The notes beneath the pieces were generated by a model that did no database searches, was not told where the DNA came from, and saw only the letters and a program-made list of their open reading frames with translations. A program made the translations under genes and the position numbers. Below, in pieces: positions 47,743 through 53,646 of a stretch of 53,646 bases of DNA. Source of the DNA: a virus; IMG/VR virus record IMGVR_UViG_3300033004_000003, positions 1 to 53,646 of that record; one strand, given 5' to 3'. The number at the start of each line of letters is the position of its first letter. Positions within the stretch are counted from its first letter, which is position 1.

Positions 47743-48468
47743 CTACTCTGGCTTGCCGTCCACGCCGAGCGTGTACCAAACGTTCGGCTTGATGCCGTCG
47801 CGCCCAACGATCCCGGCCCATGCGTGGATAATGTTCCATTTGTCGTCGCGGTAAACCAGAAATATTGCGCAACCGTCCGCGCCCATCGCTTTTCCATAAC
47901 GGCCAGCCGACATGGCGGCGGACTGGTAGCCCGTGCTGCTGGCGGCGGACTGGTAGCCCGTGCTGCTGGCCGCGGACCGGTCGCCCGTGCTGCTGGCCGC
48001 GGACCAGTCGCCCGTGCTGCTGGCCGCGGACTGGTAGCCCGTGCTGCTGGCGGCGGACTGGTCGCCCGTGCTGCTGGCCGCGGACTGGTAGCCCGTGGCG
48101 TGCTCTGTATTCCCGAGCTTGGCGTGGTCGAAAACCCACTTAACGGCGCGCTGGATCAGATCGTGTAGATGCAACTCAACACCGATTGTGATCTTCGCAG
48201 ACGCGACCTTGCTATCGGCGTCGTGACGCGCAAGCTGGCCGCTCTGCTTCACCTCGGCATAACGGCTGATGCCCGGCGCATAATATCCAAACACTTCCAG
48301 CGGATGGCCTTCGATAGCGTGAAAGCCATTCTGGCAGGCGACAATATCGCCGGGCTGCTCGTAGGTCTTGCCGACCTCAAACTGGAAATCTCGGCATTTC
48401 AGGTCTTTGTCAAATCCCTTGATCGAGTTAACAATCTCTTCAGTCGCGGTCTTGTTGTCTTCGGTCAT
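47743..48468 (-). CDS. Phage protein with nonapeptide SAASSTG repeats
   Basis: Product of 241 aa, first gene of the leftward operon. Residues 15-120: IKGFDKDLKCRDFQFEVGKT, ACQNGFHAIEGHPLEVFGYY, RYAEVKQSG, a domain widespread in phage repeat proteins. About 125-187: seven 9-aa repeats of the form G-[YD]-[QWR]-S-A-A-S-S-T, likely a beta-solenoid. C-terminus: GADGCAIFLVYRDDKWNIIH, AWAGIVGRDGIKPNVWY. Function unknown. Divergent from the HTH gene at 48573 across a dyad-rich control region. Confidence 0.75.
   Translation of the reverse strand: MTEDNKTATEEIVNSIKGFDKDLKCRDFQFEVGKTYEQPGDIVACQNGFHAIEGHPLEVFGYYAPGISRYAEVKQSGQLARHDADSKVASAKITIGVELHLHDLIQRAVKWVFDHAKLGNTEHATGYQSAASSTGDQSAASSTGYQSAASSTGDWSAASSTGDRSAASSTGYQSAASSTGYQSAAMSAGRYGKAMGADGCAIFLVYRDDKWNIIHAWAGIVGRDGIKPNVWYTLGVDGKPE
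47914..48103 (-). repeat. 27-bp tandem repeats coding nonapeptides
   Basis: Seven 27-bp units (core CCCGTGCTGCTGG on the top strand). Serine, alanine and threonine codons are nearly invariant; the two codons after Gly alternate (Tyr/Asp, then Gln/Trp/Arg). This is not a CRISPR array: there are no spacers. Confidence 0.85.
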
Positions 48469-48500
48469 CGTCTCTCACCGTGGTTGATGAAACGAACATT

Positions 48501-48566
48501 ATGCCAAACAAAAAACGATTGCAAGAGCGCAAATAGCATTGACGCAATCTTTTGGCATGGTAGGAT
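48501..48566 (+). promoter_or_regulatory. Divergent switch region: nested dyads and promoter
   Basis: Rightward promoter TTGACG (48539-48544), 16-nt spacer, TAGGAT (48561-48566). The ATG of the HTH gene at 48573 is six bases later, so the mRNA is probably leaderless. Outer dyad ATGCCAAA/TTTGGCAT (48501-48508, 48551-48558) and inner dyad GATTGC/GCAATC (48517-48522, 48544-48549) overlap the promoter. A CATAAT box on the opposite strand could serve the leftward operon. The layout suits a repressor-controlled early switch. Confidence 0.65.
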
Positions 48567-48572
48567 AAGAGC

Positions 48573-48767
48573 ATGGACAATATCTTATCCCCATATGCAC
48601 TACAGCAGCTTGCCAAGGATAACGGGCGCAAAATCGCCGAATGTTGCCACGAGGCGGGTATTTCTTTCACCACTTTCTGGCGCTGGAAAGAGCGGGGCGC
48701 GAAAATCAGCCTCGAAAACTACCAGCGCTTGCTGGCCGCCGCTAGCCGGAAGATCGTTAAGGATTAA
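48573..48767 (+). CDS. Cro/CI-like HTH regulator
   Basis: Product of 64 aa. LQQLAKDNGRKIAECCHEAG then ISFTTFWRWKERGAKIS forms the helix-turn-helix, followed by ENYQRLLAAASR. No dimerisation domain, as in Cro-like proteins. It directly follows the dyads in the divergent region and probably binds them. No integrase is present, so it may only time early expression. Confidence 0.75.
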   Translation: MDNILSPYALQQLAKDNGRKIAECCHEAGISFTTFWRWKERGAKISLENYQRLLAAASRKIVKD

Positions 48768-48779
48768 CAGGAGATAGTA

Positions 48780-48965
48780 ATGTTTTGGACGAAAACCAAG
48801 GTTTGTGTGTACGCAGCGTCTGTACTCTTCAATATACTTACGTATCTAAAGGACAGAAATGAGATCAAAGTTTTCATTGCTAGCATAGCTCTGGGGCTTT
48901 TCCTGCTGAGCTACATGGAATGGGCCGAAGCGCCCACGCCCAGCGACGAATCTGCCAACAAATAA
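48780..48965 (+). CDS. Small membrane protein
   Basis: Product of 61 aa, RBS CAGGAGATAGTA. Two hydrophobic segments (VCVYAASVLFNILTYL and VFIASIALGLFLLSYM) around a charged KDRNEIK turn. No family recognised. Confidence 0.65.
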   Translation: MFWTKTKVCVYAASVLFNILTYLKDRNEIKVFIASIALGLFLLSYMEWAEAPTPSDESANK

Positions 48966-48988
48966 CCACCAACACTCAGGAGCAAAAC

Positions 48989-49273
48989 ATGGAAAAAATC
49001 AACGTAACCGAATTGGCCAGCCATCTCATCACCAAGAAGCGCGACGATTTAAGCGTGCGCCAGCTCGCCGTGCTGATGGCGTGCAAACTCGCCAAGCAAA
49101 CCGTGCGCGGCCTGGCTGAGCGGTTTAACCTGCACAAGCCGGCGATCACCCGTGCGGCGGATAAGCTGGAGGAACTGGGCTTTATCGTCCGCGCCAAAGA
49201 CCCCAGTGACGGGCGCTCTGTGCTGCTGTCGATTACGGCGGATGGGCGGAAGTTCAGTAGGGATTTTGTGTGA
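48989..49273 (+). CDS. MarR-type winged-helix regulator
   Basis: Product of 94 aa from ATG 48989 after AGGAGCAAAAC; the longer frame upstream is unsupported. VRQLAVLMACKLAKQTVRGL, AERFNLHKPAITRAADKLEE then LGFIVRAKDPSDGRSVLLSI, TADGRKF: the recognition helix and the D-x-R-D/S-x-R-S wing of MarR proteins. It lacks the long dimerisation helices, so it is a minimal version. Likely regulates early genes. Confidence 0.8.
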   Translation: MEKINVTELASHLITKKRDDLSVRQLAVLMACKLAKQTVRGLAERFNLHKPAITRAADKLEELGFIVRAKDPSDGRSVLLSITADGRKFSRDFV

Positions 49274-49773
49274 TGCCCAGCCAATGGCAGATTGACCAGG
49301 CGCTGTCCTGCGTAGCTGCGCTACGCCACCGTGAGGCAGCGGGAGATGACGACACGTTCCTCATGGAGCGCATTGACGAGGCGGAAACTGACGTGTTCGC
49401 GTTGTTGCGTTCCGTGGTTCTGGCCGTGCAGGAAAACGAGGCTCTGGCCGGTTCCGTGGCAGAGCGCATTAAGTCCCTGACTGAGCGCAAAGACCGCTTC
49501 ACACGCCGCGCGGAAAGCCTGCGCGGCACCGCTTTGGCGATGATGGATGCGTTGGATATCACGAAACACCAAGCGGCGGAGTTTACGATCAGCGTTGGCA
49601 AGCCGCGCGCTGGGCTGCTGATTACGGATGAGGATGCAATTCCGGCTGAGTATATGCGCGTAAAGTCGGAGCCGGATAAGAAGAAAATTCTCGACGATTT
49701 GAAAGAAGGTGTCTGCATCACTGGGGCCGTGTTGGCCAATAGCATGCCGAGCCTAACCGTGAGGAGCAAATAA
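49273..49773 (+). CDS. Siphovirus Gp157-like protein
   Basis: Product of 166 aa, ATG 49273 in a TGATG overlap. The N-terminal half is coiled coil (LMERIDEAETDVFALLRSVV, VAERIKSLTERKDRFTRRAE); MDALDITKHQAAEFTISVG, KPRAGLLITDEDAIPAEYM and KKKILDDLKEGVCITGA are the Gp157 signature (PF05565). It commonly precedes the annealing protein gene, as here, and was linked to phage resistance in Streptococcus hosts; mechanism unknown. Confidence 0.85.
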   Translation: MPSQWQIDQALSCVAALRHREAAGDDDTFLMERIDEAETDVFALLRSVVLAVQENEALAGSVAERIKSLTERKDRFTRRAESLRGTALAMMDALDITKHQAAEFTISVGKPRAGLLITDEDAIPAEYMRVKSEPDKKKILDDLKEGVCITGAVLANSMPSLTVRSK

Positions 49774-49774
49774 C

Positions 49775-50596
49775 GTGAGCGTCACCATTTCCAAGCCCAC
49801 TAACAACATGGTCCTGCGCCCGCAGTCGTTCGCGGAACTGAGCCAATTCGCCCAGATGGCGGCTAAGTCGGCTCTCGTGCCACGCGATTACCAGGGCAAG
49901 CCTGAAAATGTGATGCTGGCCGTGCAGATGGGCAGCGAAGTCGGTCTGGCGCCAATGCAGGCGCTGCAGAACATCGCCGTTGTCAATGGCCGCCCCGCGA
50001 TCTGGGGTGATGCGATGCTCGGGCTGGTCAAGGCATCTGGCCTACTCACCGACATCATCGAGACGATCGAAGGCGAAGGCGACGCCATGACCGCGATCTG
50101 CACGGTCAAGCGCGCCAATTCTTCTCCGGTCACAGTGTCGTTTTCCGTGGCCGACGCGAAGAAGGCCGGGCTTTGGGGTAAACAGGGACCGTGGACGCAA
50201 TACCCGCGCCGGATGCTCCAGATGCGTGCTCGCGGTTTCGCGTGCCGCGATGGGTTTCCCGACGTGCTCAAGGGCCTGATCAGCGCGGAGGAGGCGCAGG
50301 ATATCCCCACGAACGCGCCGGAGCAGACGGGGCGGATTATCGACGTTGAGACGGAACAGCCGAAGGCCGAGCCGCGCAAGCCGACGTGGAGGGAATGGAT
50401 CGGCGCGCTTCATGCTGACATCGAGAACGCGAAAGATCGTGAAGCCGTGACGTCGATCATGTGGCGTGCGGATGTGCAACGCGCGTTTGCCGCCGTGACC
50501 GGCGACAAGGCTGACGAACTGCAAAAGCTGCAGGATATGGCCGACGCGAAGTTCCCGCCGCCCGAAGAAGCCGATTTCGCAGAGGAATCGCCTTGA
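49775..50596 (+). CDS. recT: RecT-like single-strand annealing protein
   Basis: Product of 273 aa, GTG start one base after the Gp157 stop. The family blocks are clear: MLAVQMGSEVGLAPMQALQN, IAVVNGRPAIWGDAMLGLVK, SVADAKKAGLWGKQGPWTQY, PRRMLQMRARGFACRDGFPD. It anneals complementary single strands in phage recombination. The usual partner exonuclease (YqaJ/RecE type) is not adjacent; the VRR-NUC protein at 52563 is the only nearby nuclease. The acidic C-terminus may bind host SSB. Confidence 0.88.
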   Translation: MSVTISKPTNNMVLRPQSFAELSQFAQMAAKSALVPRDYQGKPENVMLAVQMGSEVGLAPMQALQNIAVVNGRPAIWGDAMLGLVKASGLLTDIIETIEGEGDAMTAICTVKRANSSPVTVSFSVADAKKAGLWGKQGPWTQYPRRMLQMRARGFACRDGFPDVLKGLISAEEAQDIPTNAPEQTGRIIDVETEQPKAEPRKPTWREWIGALHADIENAKDREAVTSIMWRADVQRAFAAVTGDKADELQKLQDMADAKFPPPEEADFAEESP

Positions 50597-50709
50597 ACCC
50601 CTTCGTTTTCCTGCCGCCGATGGTGCGGCAAACCGTGCGCTGGGAGTGGCAACCCAGCGCGTTCGGATGGCTGCTGGTGCCGGTTATGGTTTGGAGTTTG
50701 GCGAATTGA
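50593..50709 (+). CDS. Tiny hydrophobic ORF after recT
   Basis: 38 codons, TTG start in a TTGA overlap with recT. NPFVFLPPMVRQTVRWEWQP then FGWLLVPVMVWSLAN; a membrane anchor is possible. The only support is coupling and hydrophobicity. Confidence 0.35.
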   Translation: MNPFVFLPPMVRQTVRWEWQPSAFGWLLVPVMVWSLAN

Positions 50710-50813
50710 TCATATCACCAGATTATGCGGAGTTTCTGTCCACCAAGGCTCCACGTCCGCAATCTTGCGGCTTTGAGCCTAGTCCGATGCATGATGAGCT
50801 ATTTGATATTTAA
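50706..50813 (+). pseudogene. Remnant N-terminus of a phage helicase gene
   Basis: 35 codons from TTG 50706 (TTGA overlap). IISPDYAEFLSTKAPRPQS then GFEPSPMHDELFDI resembles the first 35 residues of phage DEAD/SNF2-type helicases, which open with Y-x-x-F-L-x-x-K ... G-[FL]-x-P-x-x-L-x-x-x-L-F-x-[FH]-Q before their Walker A domain. Here the frame stops exactly where the conserved F-Q should follow, and a terminator comes next. It looks like what is left after deletion of the helicase. Confidence 0.45.
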
Positions 50814-50828
50814 ATAAATCATCCAAGA

Positions 50829-50857
50829 GGCGGCGTTTTATGGCGCCGCCCCTTTTG
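50829..50857 (+). terminator. Intrinsic terminator
   Basis: GGCGGCG (50829-50835) with CGCCGCC (50844-50850), 8-nt loop, then CCTTTTG. It ends the recT transcript after the helicase remnant. Confidence 0.65.
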
Positions 50858-50896
50858 CTACTTGAACAAGCTTTAATAATATGGCAAAGTGACGTA

Positions 50897-51091
50897 ATGG
50901 ATGCTATCGAAGTGATGCTATTATTGAATAAGGCCGTTCGCGATGCTGGATCACAAAAGGCATTTGCCGAACAGTGTGGGATTTCACAACAGTTTTTGCA
51001 TGACGTTCTGAACGCGAGGCGGGCACCGTCAGAAAAAATACTTTCGGTTATTGGCATACGGAAAGTCGTTAGGTTTGAGAGTGTCAAATGA
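50897..51091 (+). CDS. Cro-like HTH protein, paralogue 1
   Basis: Product of 64 aa from ATG 50897 (no Shine-Dalgarno). LLLNKAVRDAGSQKAFAEQC, GISQQFLHDVLNARRAPSEK and ILSVIGIRKVVRF match the second copy at 52091 (AGDQKKFCQQHGLSESILSD, TLNARRDPGPALLKALGYEK). It belongs to a common phage HTH family with AGSQ..A...G.S...V.D.L..RR.P. First gene after the terminator. Overlaps the homing endonuclease gene by 4 bp. Confidence 0.7.
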   Translation: MDAIEVMLLLNKAVRDAGSQKAFAEQCGISQQFLHDVLNARRAPSEKILSVIGIRKVVRFESVK

Positions 51092-51876
51092 TATCTGATA
51101 TTGAAAATCATTATCTTAACCTTCAAAGGCCTAGGAAATATCGTCCGGCAGAAGAGCTGCCACGCCATATTTACATGCTAGTTGATCCGTTTACCGATGA
51201 AATAAGATACGTCGGAAAAGCCGTTTATCCGAAAGATCGGCTAAAAGATCATCTGAAAGATACTAGCAACACTCACAAAGTACATTGGATTCAGTCTGTC
51301 ATTCGCAAGGGCGCGGTTCCCATTATGGTTCTTTTAGAGACCATAGAGGGAAGCGCAGATTGGACTTGGCAAGAAGCAGAAAAACGCTGGATCGCAAAGT
51401 TTAGGGCGATGGGCGCTCGTCTCGTTAATTCCACAGACGGCGGTGATGGGGTAGAAAATATAGCCCCTGAATCCAAAGAGAAAATGCTTAAGACATGGAC
51501 TGGACGAAAGCATACGACCGAGACAAAGAAAAAGATTAGCGCGTACAGGAAAACATGGAAAGCATCTGCTGAAACGCGAGCAGCTATGAGTGCAGCTCAT
51601 ACAGGACGCGAAATAACATGGGGAAATAAAATCTCTGAAGCCACGAGAAAGCTATCTGAAGAACAATGCAACTCTATTCGTCTTAAGAAGATGAGCGGAG
51701 AGAAAATCTCTGATATCGCTCAAGAGTTTGGGGTTCACAAAGACACGATTAGAAAAGTTATAAAAGGAACCTACTTTATGAAGGAAAAAGACAGGCTTGC
51801 GAACCGCCGAAAAGCCGTGAAGCATCTGACTGCATATAGCCAAAACGCGATAGACCTGTTCTCGGTGGCATCATGA
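51088..51876 (+). CDS. GIY-YIG homing endonuclease
   Basis: Product of 262 aa. GIY-YIG module: HIYMLVDPFTDEIRYVGKAV, then PKDRLKDHLKD, the invariant-type Glu in EAEKRWIAKFRAMGARLVN. Linker with a NUMOD3-like helix (GRKHTTETKKKISAYRKTW) and a C-terminal helix-turn-helix (ISDIAQEFGVHKDTIRKVIK). Domain order equals SegA/I-TevI relatives. It is a free-standing selfish gene; its DNA is more AT-rich than its neighbours. It sits between two paralogous HTH genes. Confidence 0.85.
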   Translation: MISDIENHYLNLQRPRKYRPAEELPRHIYMLVDPFTDEIRYVGKAVYPKDRLKDHLKDTSNTHKVHWIQSVIRKGAVPIMVLLETIEGSADWTWQEAEKRWIAKFRAMGARLVNSTDGGDGVENIAPESKEKMLKTWTGRKHTTETKKKISAYRKTWKASAETRAAMSAAHTGREITWGNKISEATRKLSEEQCNSIRLKKMSGEKISDIAQEFGVHKDTIRKVIKGTYFMKEKDRLANRRKAVKHLTAYSQNAIDLFSVAS

Positions 51877-52094
51877 CCCAACGCCAGCGCGTCTTATCCG
51901 TCATCGCCGACGCAATGGCGGCCAACGAACCAATGCCCGTTTACAAGGTCATCGCGTTTCGCGCTGGCCTCAGTTTGACCAACACGGCAAAATACATCGC
52001 CTGGATGCGGAACAGGGGGAAACTGGTCACGCATGGAACGCGGATTATGGAGCTTCGACTTAGTGCCAACGAGGCTAAAGTGGTGCTGGCGTGA
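51873..52094 (+). CDS. Small winged-helix-like protein
   Basis: Product of 73 aa, ATGA overlap. RQRVLSVIADAMAANEPMPV, then YKVIAFRAGLSLTNTAKYIA, WMRNRGKLVTHG reads as a winged helix with recognition helix SLTNTAKYIAWM. Probably DNA-binding; family unrecognised. Confidence 0.6.
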   Translation: MTQRQRVLSVIADAMAANEPMPVYKVIAFRAGLSLTNTAKYIAWMRNRGKLVTHGTRIMELRLSANEAKVVLA

Positions 52095-52303
52095 GTGACG
52101 CATCCCCCCTTAACCTGTTGCAGTTATACACTGAATTGCGTACAGCTATAAGGCAAGCTGGGGATCAGAAGAAATTCTGCCAGCAACACGGCCTATCAGA
52201 ATCCATCTTGTCTGATACGCTTAATGCAAGACGAGACCCAGGGCCAGCGCTGCTTAAGGCGCTGGGGTATGAGAAAATATCAATGTATCGGAGGCTTCAG
52301 TGA
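52091..52303 (+). CDS. Cro-like HTH protein, paralogue 2
   Basis: Product of 70 aa, GTG start (GTGAG overlap). LYTELRTAIRQAGDQKKFCQ, HGLSESILSDTLNARRDPGP. Same family as 50897-51091. Two close copies separated by a homing endonuclease and a winged-helix gene suggest duplication or rearrangement here. Confidence 0.7.
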   Translation: MSDASPLNLLQLYTELRTAIRQAGDQKKFCQQHGLSESILSDTLNARRDPGPALLKALGYEKISMYRRLQ

Positions 52304-52563
52304 ACGAAACTGCACAACAAGGACACAATTCCGGCAACGTCGCGGGCGAGCGCCTGCGGTCAGTCATCGAGAGATGGGAAAGACTTGAAGAGGAAAAGAA
52401 GGCTTTGTCCAGCGACCAGAAGGACATAATGGCAGAAGCCAAGAGCGCGGGTTATGATTGCAAAGTCATCCGCCAGCTTATCCGCATTCGCGCGCAAGAC
52501 CCCGGCGAGTTTAGCGATCAGGAACAGTTACTCCACGTTTATATGTCGGCGATTGGGATGTAA
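52300..52563 (+). CDS. gapR: GapR/DUF2312 nucleoid protein homologue
   Basis: Product of 87 aa, GTG start in a GTGA overlap. ERLRSVIERWERLEEEKKAL, SSDQKDIMAEAKSAGYDCKV and IRQLIRIRAQDPGE..DQEQLLHVYMSAIGM follow DUF2312 (PF10073) along the whole length. In Caulobacter, GapR forms a clamp on overtwisted DNA and helps topoisomerases during replication. The family is alphaproteobacterial. In the phage it may support replication by relieving twist, or bias host chromosome upkeep. Early-gene position fits. Confidence 0.9.
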   Translation: MNETAQQGHNSGNVAGERLRSVIERWERLEEEKKALSSDQKDIMAEAKSAGYDCKVIRQLIRIRAQDPGEFSDQEQLLHVYMSAIGM

Positions 52564-53039
52564 TGATGGATTTTTCTGACATACCACAGACGCCGGCCAA
52601 AAGACGCCGCAAACGCGCCACAACACAGGAATTCCTCGACAAGTACGCAAAGCCGCGAAAAAAGCCAGAGCGCAAAGAAGATAAGCTGCATGAGCAAGTC
52701 GCCAAGCTGCTTACGGCGGTTATCGCCAAGCCTGGCGTAGCAAGCGCAGACCATGTGCTATGGTATAGCGTGGAGACACGGGCGAGGCGCTCCATGCGAG
52801 AGGGTGCGGCGAACAAAAAGCGCGGATGCATCCGAGGCGTTCCGGACATTGATATATATTATGGCGGGCGCGCCTATAAGATCGAGCTCAAGGCGCCGGG
52901 TGGCGTGGTGAGCGATGCTCAGGATGAATTGCACATACAGCTAGAGCTGGCCGGAGTGTCGAACGCCATAGCGCGTTCTATAGATGATGTGCTGCATTCC
53001 CTCGCGTTTTGGCGAATTCCGCACCGGTGGATTGCATGA
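52563..53039 (+). CDS. VRR-NUC domain nuclease
   Basis: Product of 158 aa, TAATG overlap with gapR. The basic N-terminal 55 aa (KRRRKRATTQEFL) precede a VRR-NUC core: HEQVAKLLTAVIAKPGVASA, GCIRGVPDIDIYYGGRAYKI, ELKAPGGVVSDAQDELHIQL, ELAGV. The D..ExK catalytic triad is visible (Asp in VPDID, ELK). Such nucleases cut branched DNA and may act with RecT. Confidence 0.85.
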   Translation: MMDFSDIPQTPAKRRRKRATTQEFLDKYAKPRKKPERKEDKLHEQVAKLLTAVIAKPGVASADHVLWYSVETRARRSMREGAANKKRGCIRGVPDIDIYYGGRAYKIELKAPGGVVSDAQDELHIQLELAGVSNAIARSIDDVLHSLAFWRIPHRWIA

Positions 53040-53221
53040 AACAACCATCGCTCCCGTTTAAGCGCTACACCAAGGATAAACCAACCCAAACCCAGATAAG
53101 GTTCGCGGCCAATGAAAGCAGGCCGGCTATGGATGGGGATACGTGCCGGTTATGTGAGGGAGAAGGCGGCGACTGCCCGTGGTGTTTAGGGGCTAGTGTT
53201 ATCCGGATGCCGAGGGATTGA
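53036..53221 (+). CDS. Small zinc-knuckle protein
   Basis: Product of 61 aa, ATGA overlap. LPFKRYTKDKPTQTQIRFAA then DTCRLCEGEGGDCPWCLGAS, two C-x-x-C pairs that may bind one zinc (DnaJ-type spacing). Function unknown. Confidence 0.6.
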   Translation: MKQPSLPFKRYTKDKPTQTQIRFAANESRPAMDGDTCRLCEGEGGDCPWCLGASVIRMPRD

Positions 53222-53244
53222 CAGATTGATGTGCACCCATATAT

Positions 53245-53275
53245 TGTAAAGCACAATTCCCCATAAGGCTTTACA
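53245..53275 (+). promoter_or_regulatory. Operator dyad before the ribbon-helix-helix gene
   Basis: TGTAAAGC (53245-53252) and GCTTTACA (53268-53275) form a perfect 8-bp inverted repeat with a 15-bp gap, ending at the ATG. Binding here by the encoded RHH protein would block its own expression. An AAGG ribosome site lies inside (53265-53268). Confidence 0.55.
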
Positions 53276-53464
53276 ATGACAAAGAATGTTAAGACATCCC
53301 TTGTTTTCTCAGGGCCGCAATTTCATTATTTGAAGTGCGAAGCGGAGAGACAAGGTATATCTATAGCCGAGGTTATACGCAAGGCTATTAGCGAAGCGCG
53401 ACCAGGGTTTAGCGCTCCAGAACACAAGGTAAAGAACAGGCTTCCGCACAGCGCTGAAGGTTAA
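53276..53464 (+). CDS. Ribbon-helix-helix regulator
   Basis: Product of 62 aa. KNVKTSLVFSGPQFHYLKCE gives the strand and first helix, RQGISIAEVIRKAISEA the second helix. Compact RHH repressor; the upstream dyad suggests autoregulation. Last gene before the promoter of the replication operon at the window joint, which it may also control. Confidence 0.7.
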   Translation: MTKNVKTSLVFSGPQFHYLKCEAERQGISIAEVIRKAISEARPGFSAPEHKVKNRLPHSAEG

Positions 53465-53485
53465 GTCGTACCAGCAACGACAATC

Positions 53486-53542
53486 TTGACAAATAAGCCT
53501 GAAATTTGATAGTCGATAGTGTACGATCCTGTTTTCTATAAT
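53486..53542 (+). promoter_or_regulatory. Promoter region of the replication operon
   Basis: TTGACA (53486-53491) with GATAGT (53508-53513, spacer 16), and a perfect TATAAT (53537-53542, equal to 14-19) closer to the gene whose own -35 is poor. They may be two overlapping start sites for the SpoVG-like/primase operon. Only visible as one unit when the contig is joined. Confidence 0.45.
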
Positions 53543-53646
53543 TGTTTTTCTTCGCAAGGAGCTTTCATGTCAGAATCGCAGCCTGCTATGCAGTTAACTT
53601 TGCTTGATTGGCGTCCGATGAAGCGCAACAGTTTGCGCGGTTTCGC
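53524..53646. repeat. Direct terminal repeat, right copy
   Basis: Exact copy of 1-123. Includes the duplicated first 27 codons of the SpoVG-like gene (ATG at 53567), which run off the window end and should not be counted as a second gene. Confidence 0.95.

Noticed and set aside
47914-48103. Possible CRISPR array
   Set aside because: Units are contiguous with no unique spacers and lie inside a coding frame.
47824-48168. Rightward ORFs through the 27-bp repeats
   Set aside because: Generated by the repeat; the leftward frame has conserved flanking domains.
1-53646. Prophage or temperate phage with integrase
   Set aside because: No integrase, excisionase or att-like repeat recognised; HTH regulators alone do not show lysogeny.

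Overview
The window is a complete or nearly complete genome of a tailed bacteriophage of about 53.5 kb. Its last 123 bases (53524-53646) repeat its first 123 exactly, so the contig closes on itself; the unit length is 53,523 bp. The host is probably an alphaproteobacterium, because the phage carries homologues of two regulators typical of that class: GcrA (3138-3599) and the overtwisted-DNA binder GapR/DUF2312 (52300-52563). It also carries a C5 cytosine methyltransferase of the type common in phages of those hosts. A short tail (podovirus morphology) is inferred. The virion module has a portal, scaffold, capsid, two adaptor-like proteins, a nozzle-like protein, two giant internal or ejection proteins and fibres, but no tape measure, tail tube or sheath. 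No integrase, DNA polymerase or tRNA was found.

Layout. Positions 44-2422 hold an early replication pair (primase-polymerase and VirE-type ATPase) preceded by a SpoVG-like protein. An iteron-like array (2409-2583) that may be an origin follows. Positions 2522-5926 hold small accessory genes, GcrA, the terminase small subunit, a leftward block of four small genes and an HTH gene behind a promoter with dyads. Positions 5926-17676 hold terminase large subunit, portal, GroES-like co-chaperonin, scaffold, a structured 480-bp leader, capsid genes and the first adaptor. Positions 17680-38571 hold fibres, second adaptor, nozzle-like protein, a GNAT acetyltransferase, the 1402-aa transglycosylase-bearing protein, the 1029-aa internal protein and a second fibre cluster. 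Four fibre-region proteins begin with Sec signal peptides. Positions 38623-39913 hold small membrane proteins (holin-like, XhlA-like, DUF1003), and a lysozyme-like gene lies at 44298. Positions 39933-44301 hold a metallophosphoesterase, the methyltransferase (leftward) and a string of small zinc-ribbon or DUF proteins. Positions 44770-48468 are a tightly overlapping leftward operon of eleven small genes including two repeat proteins. A divergent switch region lies at 48469-48572. Positions 48573-53464 form a rightward early operon: HTH, MarR-like, Gp157, RecT, homing endonuclease, two Cro-like paralogues, GapR, VRR-NUC nuclease and a ribbon-helix-helix protein.

Most genes sit in operons with 4-bp ATGA, GTGA or TAATG overlaps, so translation is strongly coupled. 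Several first genes of units have a -10 box only about 6 nt before the start codon and no Shine-Dalgarno, suggesting leaderless mRNAs. Main points for a second look: a long out-of-frame ORF inside the methyltransferase that matches a recurring phage protein family; an ORF at about 15728-15976 with no start codon that looks like a -1 frameshift extension of the Lys-rich capsid-region gene; iterons after the replication genes; secretion signals on fibre-like proteins; several hairpin-rich intergenic regions; and a 35-codon remnant of a lost helicase gene. All calls come from reading the sequence and from family knowledge; no searches were run.
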